A stretch of 64,000 nucleotides of DNA from Apricaphanius iberus (taxonomy: Eukaryota; Chordata; Actinopteri; Cyprinodontiformes; Aphaniidae), in the NCBI GenBank assembly GCA_028564705.1, contig JAPXFQ010002924.1, positions 587,001-651,000 of the forward strand, read 5' to 3'. Both the position numbers and the translations under genes were made by a program. Below, piece after piece: positions 60,206 to 64,000 of the stretch (its first letter is position 1; every line of letters starts with the position of its first letter). The notes beneath the pieces were generated by a model. It ran no database searches. It was not told where the DNA came from and saw only the letters and a list, made by a program, of their open reading frames with translations.

Positions 60206-61649
60206 CAAATGTTGGCAGCAGTGAAGCAGAGTAAAAGCAGGATATTCCCAATGACAGAAGAAATGGACGACAACAATGCTGCAGCACAGTACATTTCCTA
60301 ATTATTGTACTGCTTGATTACGTTACACACGTTGCTGCAGTGTTGTTGTGTACTGGTGTTACTACTCCTGCTTCCGTGGTCTCGTCACTTTGTGTAAATA
60401 GCTTGGCTAAGGCGGGGTTGGAGTTACATACAGAGAAACTCAATTTTCTAACTGCATTATCTGGGTGGGTAAAGCCGATTAAAGTATGTCCAGTTCAATT
60501 TGACTCTAGCCGGAGTAAGGTGTATACATTCATTTCAAAATTCTGAATTAAGGCAATAAATCTGCTTTCTTTTACTGCATATACATATTCTTAAGCTCCC
60601 AAGATATACCATATTGGCCTGTAACAGTTTTTTGAAGGTAAGAAATTAACAACTAAATTCATTTTCAAAAAACATTCCTGTATGAATGCCACACAGTATT
60701 AGCGTGAGTAATTTAAGAACCTAGAACTTTCAGATTAGAGACATTTCAGCCAGCAGAGATTAACAAGCTCATCAGTTATTTCCAAAAGGATACATTTTCA
60801 GTACAGAACTAAAAGAGTTTTTACTACTCGTTTGTTTGTCCTTGAAAATTTCATCAGTATTTTGGAACATCATGTTGGCATTGCAGTCTTAAAAAACCCT
60901 CTGAGCTCTGAAGTATTTTTAAATTCACTCATTTGCAATGAAAGGCTGTGAGTAAAAGTGTAGGTTATCATCAGCATAAACCTTTGATCTTTTTGAGAGA
61001 TTTGGTTTTCATGCAAATGTGTGGTGTATGATCATTACTTTTGCAGTTAAATTCATAAAACACAAAAAACAAGTCCTGTTTTGAAATTGTTTTCCAGCAC
61101 ATGCTATAATTACTAAGCATTTATTTTAGGGTTTTTGGGGATGCAGTTTGCTTGATAGTGATTCAGTTCTCTTAATATTCATTAAGTTTGCTTGTGTTTT
61201 CTGAGTTTTCCGCCTGCTTTTATGTGACCTGTTTGCTGACACAGCACTGCTGTAAAACAGGCAAACACATTCCATTTACTGAGCTCACCAAAAATCCCTC
61301 CTTAACATCCTTTGAGGAGGGATTTTCTTGCCTGGGATGTGTTGAACACGAACCACTGCATCATGTTTCATAATGAAAATGATGAGTAAACCTAGCACAC
61401 TCTTCTTTTTTTTCTTATGTTGCATATTGATTTAAGTTGTTTGCAATCCCTTTCCTTTTCATGTAAAACCCCAGGTACATGCACATCCTCAAATTCTTTT
61501 CAGAAGGGTTGGCAGAGCTGGTTGCATGCATAGTGCATTTGCATGTATTTATTTGTTTTCTATTTTTATATACATATATGTTTTTGTGTATGTGTAGATA
61601 ACTGAAAAATGCAACAGAGTACAAGAGTAGAGAGCCTCACAGATGCATT

Positions 61650-63605
61650 CATGTGTCTTGATCTTCATGTTCAGTTGTAACCAAAATATCAATGGAAATT
61701 CTGAACTGGAAGCAAACTGATGCATGATTTTCAAAATTATCAACAGAAAAAAATAGAAAAGTCTAGCATACATTTGTGTTCAGCCCTCTTTTTCTCTGAC
61801 ACCCCAAAATAATTAGAGGGAACAAATGCCTTCATAAGACCCTTAATTAGTACAGAGTCCACCTTTTTGTGATCGTATCAATATCAACATTTAAACTCCC
61901 GTTCTATGTAGCCTTGGAGGGATATACGGTTGATATCACAGTTTCCTATCTTACCATGTATGCTGGCAATTTTAAAGCGCATGTCACTTGGGTTTAAAGC
62001 TAAATAAATGATCTGAGGCTTGTGAAACACTAAGCCCTGTCAGTTATAAGTTTGCAAGTGCATTGCTTTGGTTGAGTGGATATAAATGAAGATTTAGGAA
62101 TTCACTGTTCTGCTGCATTAGAAATAGTTTCATTATTTTACCATTCCCTTTCTTGATTTATTTTTTATTTTTAAAGATTAAATGAGGATCTGTAAATGTC
62201 ATTTTAAGTCTATGCCAAGTGGTCAAATAATTATTAGCTGAATTATTCAGAAACAAAGTCATGGAATCACATTCAATTAGCTGCATGTCGAGGTGAGGGA
62301 AGAGTCTGCAAGATGATAAAAAGTAACTATATCATGAGGTACTTGCTGTAAAATCTGAGTTGCAATTGAGTTGACTGTAGCAGTGGAGAACACGTGTAGT
62401 GTACACCATATACGTGTGTGAAAGCTTTCTCACTGATACTGCAGAATTTTTCACATTTCTGAAATGTCTCTGCAATCTGGCTAATCTCATTATCAAATTG
62501 TGTGTACTACGGTGTCAAATGCATGGTACATCGGTTTCAGAGCATTGTTTTAATAGGCTCTTTGCAACTGAAATTTAAGTAAGACAATTGTGCTAAGGGG
62601 GTATTATAGGACATTAGTGACAAAAAGTTAATGAAATTGTTAAGTTTAAAGCAATATTTTAGGTTATGAATTTTATACAGAGTACTGTTCAATCCACTGT
62701 GAAAAAAAAGTGTGTGGTTCAACTGCAAACCTTAGGAAATGGTTGTTCATCCTAACTAACTATTCACTGATTATGATATAGCTTATATATTGTCTTATCC
62801 TATAATTCATTATATATGAATGTAATTTCCCTTTGGGATCAATAAAGCATTTTTAAATGTAATGGATTAAGGAAATAAAAACATCAATCATGAAGCAGCC
62901 AAGAGGTTGATTGTAACTCTGGAGGAACAGCAGAGATCCACAGCTCAGTTTGGAGAATCCGTTAGCTGAACAGCTATTACTCAGCACAAATCTGTCCCTT
63001 ATGAAAGGAAAAGGAAGAAAGTGTTTAGTGTCAAAGATATGAAAATCTCATTTGAAGTTTTATCACAAGCCATGTAATGCTTACGGCAAATGAGTGGTAA
63101 TGTAAAACCAAAACGGAATGTTTTAGCCACCATGGAAATGCTCTGTAGCTATGTGTGCCAAAAAAACAAAAAAAAATACATCACGCTGAACACATCATTT
63201 GCGTAACAAAAAATTGTTGCGGGAGCATCCTGTTGCGGTGATGCTTTTCCTCAGCAAGGATAGGGAGGTTGGACAGAGTTGTTGAGAGTGTGGGTGGAAC
63301 TGAATACGGAACCAACCTGGAAGTAACCCTTTTATAAGCTGCAAATGATTTGAGACCTGGATGGAAGTTCAGCTTCCATCAGGACAACATCTTTCCACTG
63401 TGGCTAGAGCTACGGTGGAATGGTTAAAATCACATGGTATTTTTTAGAATGGTCTACTGAAAGTATAGAAACTCTACATCGTATCTGACTAAGCTTTTCA
63501 TTCCAAGAAGTCTGGACAAAACATTTAATCTCTAGATGTGCAAAAGTGTTGAGAAGTACAACAGTAGACTGGGAGGCTCTATTAACTGTGAAAGGTGGGT
63601 TTACT
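61650..63605 (+). mobile_element. long decayed Tc1-like transposon relic
   Basis: Pieces follow the expected order of one Tc1 family. The leader is 61730-61870 (ATTTGTGTTCAGCCCTCTTT). The N-terminal coding region is about 62650-62750 (GAGTACTGTTCAATCCA, CAACTGCAAACCT). After a roughly 100-bp AT-rich interruption comes GCAGCCAAGAGG (62897). The catalytic region is 63215-63440 (GTGATGCTTTTCCTCAGCAA, then CATCAGGACAAC). The C-terminal region is 63520-63600 (TCTCTAGATGTGCAAAAG). Every frame is broken and the right terminal repeat is absent. It represents a very old insertion in intron 2. Confidence 0.6.
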
Positions 63606-64000
63606 TTGAGCATTGCTATTATGACCTCAATTTTCTAAGTTCCATTGTAGAATTAGTTTTTGTGTTAATTAATTAATAAAACATTTTTAGTTTAGTTTAA
63701 TAAAAGCACTGATCTGTGCTGCAGTAGGAGAACAAATTTAGGCATAAAATACTATCATCATGGTTTCAATTAAGTTGTTTGGCAATACATGCACAGTAAA
63801 AATAAAAATTGAGGATAATAATTACTTCAATGTAGACTGTCAAGGAAAAAAGACAGTTGGCATAATTAATTGGACACATTTATTGCCACAGATTAGTGAA
63901 GCAGCCAATGTCATGGCTCGATCTATGTTTTATCACTAGAAGCAGTAATTGAAATCAAAACCGAGAGCTTCCTGTTGCGCCACAGGTGTAACTCATTCAT

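Larger units (their letters stand above)
42802..64000 (+). other. kcnj3: kcnj3 intron 2 (partial, at least 21.2 kb)
   Basis: From the GTAGGC donor to the window edge I find no sequence for the expected third exon (the WGHRF-containing segment and long C-terminal tail). Intron 2 therefore exceeds 21 kb, and the gene continues beyond 64000. Repeats inside are listed separately. Unlisted stretches (42802-43861, 45561-45839, 47054-49659, 51626-54404, 55511-56215, 56466-57599, 58561-59079, 60206-61649, 63606-64000) hold nothing I recognise. Confidence 0.85.

Noticed and set aside
42802..64000. Third kcnj3 coding exon
   Set aside because: I looked for the WGHRF-containing segment and the long C-terminal tail on the + strand and found neither, so the exon must lie beyond the window.

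Overview
The window looks like teleost fish genomic DNA. It is AT-rich and almost entirely non-coding. Its one recognisable host gene is split by canonical GT-AG introns, and the rest is dominated by repeat types typical of fish: Tc1/mariner elements of several families, hAT non-autonomous elements with 8-bp target duplications, L2-like LINEs, tRNA-derived SINEs and foldback MITEs. The species cannot be fixed from this sequence.

The host gene is kcnj3 (GIRK1/Kir3.1, a G-protein-gated inward-rectifier K+ channel subunit) on the + strand. Coding exon 1 is 35752-36429, intron 1 is 36430-42584 and coding exon 2 is 42585-42801. The two exons encode residues 1-298 and the first base of codon 299. 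The third exon (distal cytoplasmic domain and C-terminal tail) is not in the window, so intron 2 runs at least 21.2 kb to the right edge. The probable promoter and 5' UTR lie in about 34.8-35.75 kb.

The upstream 35 kb is repeat-filled intergenic DNA: a hAT element at 0.8-1.9 kb; Tc1 relics at 3.1, 6-7.2 and 8.3-8.7 kb; a structurally complete Tc1 element with 222-bp inverted repeats at 12.2-13.9 kb; and a nested composite at 16.3-22.4 kb. In that composite an L2-like LINE is interrupted by an unclassified 1.8-kb repeat (itself holding a hAT MITE), a foldback MITE and a probable solo LTR. Further right are a SINE (23.5 kb), a Tc1/mariner relic (24-25.2 kb), a LINE fragment (26.3-27 kb) and a Tc1 relic with a SINE inside it (29-30.6 kb). 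Part of that SINE/Tc1 chimera reappears at 32.6-32.95 kb, bracketed by a 10-bp direct repeat, which suggests retroposition with 3' transduction.

Intron 2 holds a tandemly arranged element at 43.9-45.5 kb, a foldback MITE at 45.8-46.4 kb, another inverted-repeat element at 46.5-47.05 kb, a LINE fragment split by a hAT element at 49.7-51.4 kb, a minisatellite at 55.2-55.5 kb, SINE and L2 tails, and a long decayed Tc1 copy at 61.7-63.6 kb. I saw no tRNA, rRNA or CRISPR locus. Repeat family assignments rest on remembered family consensus features and on motifs visible here, with no database search.
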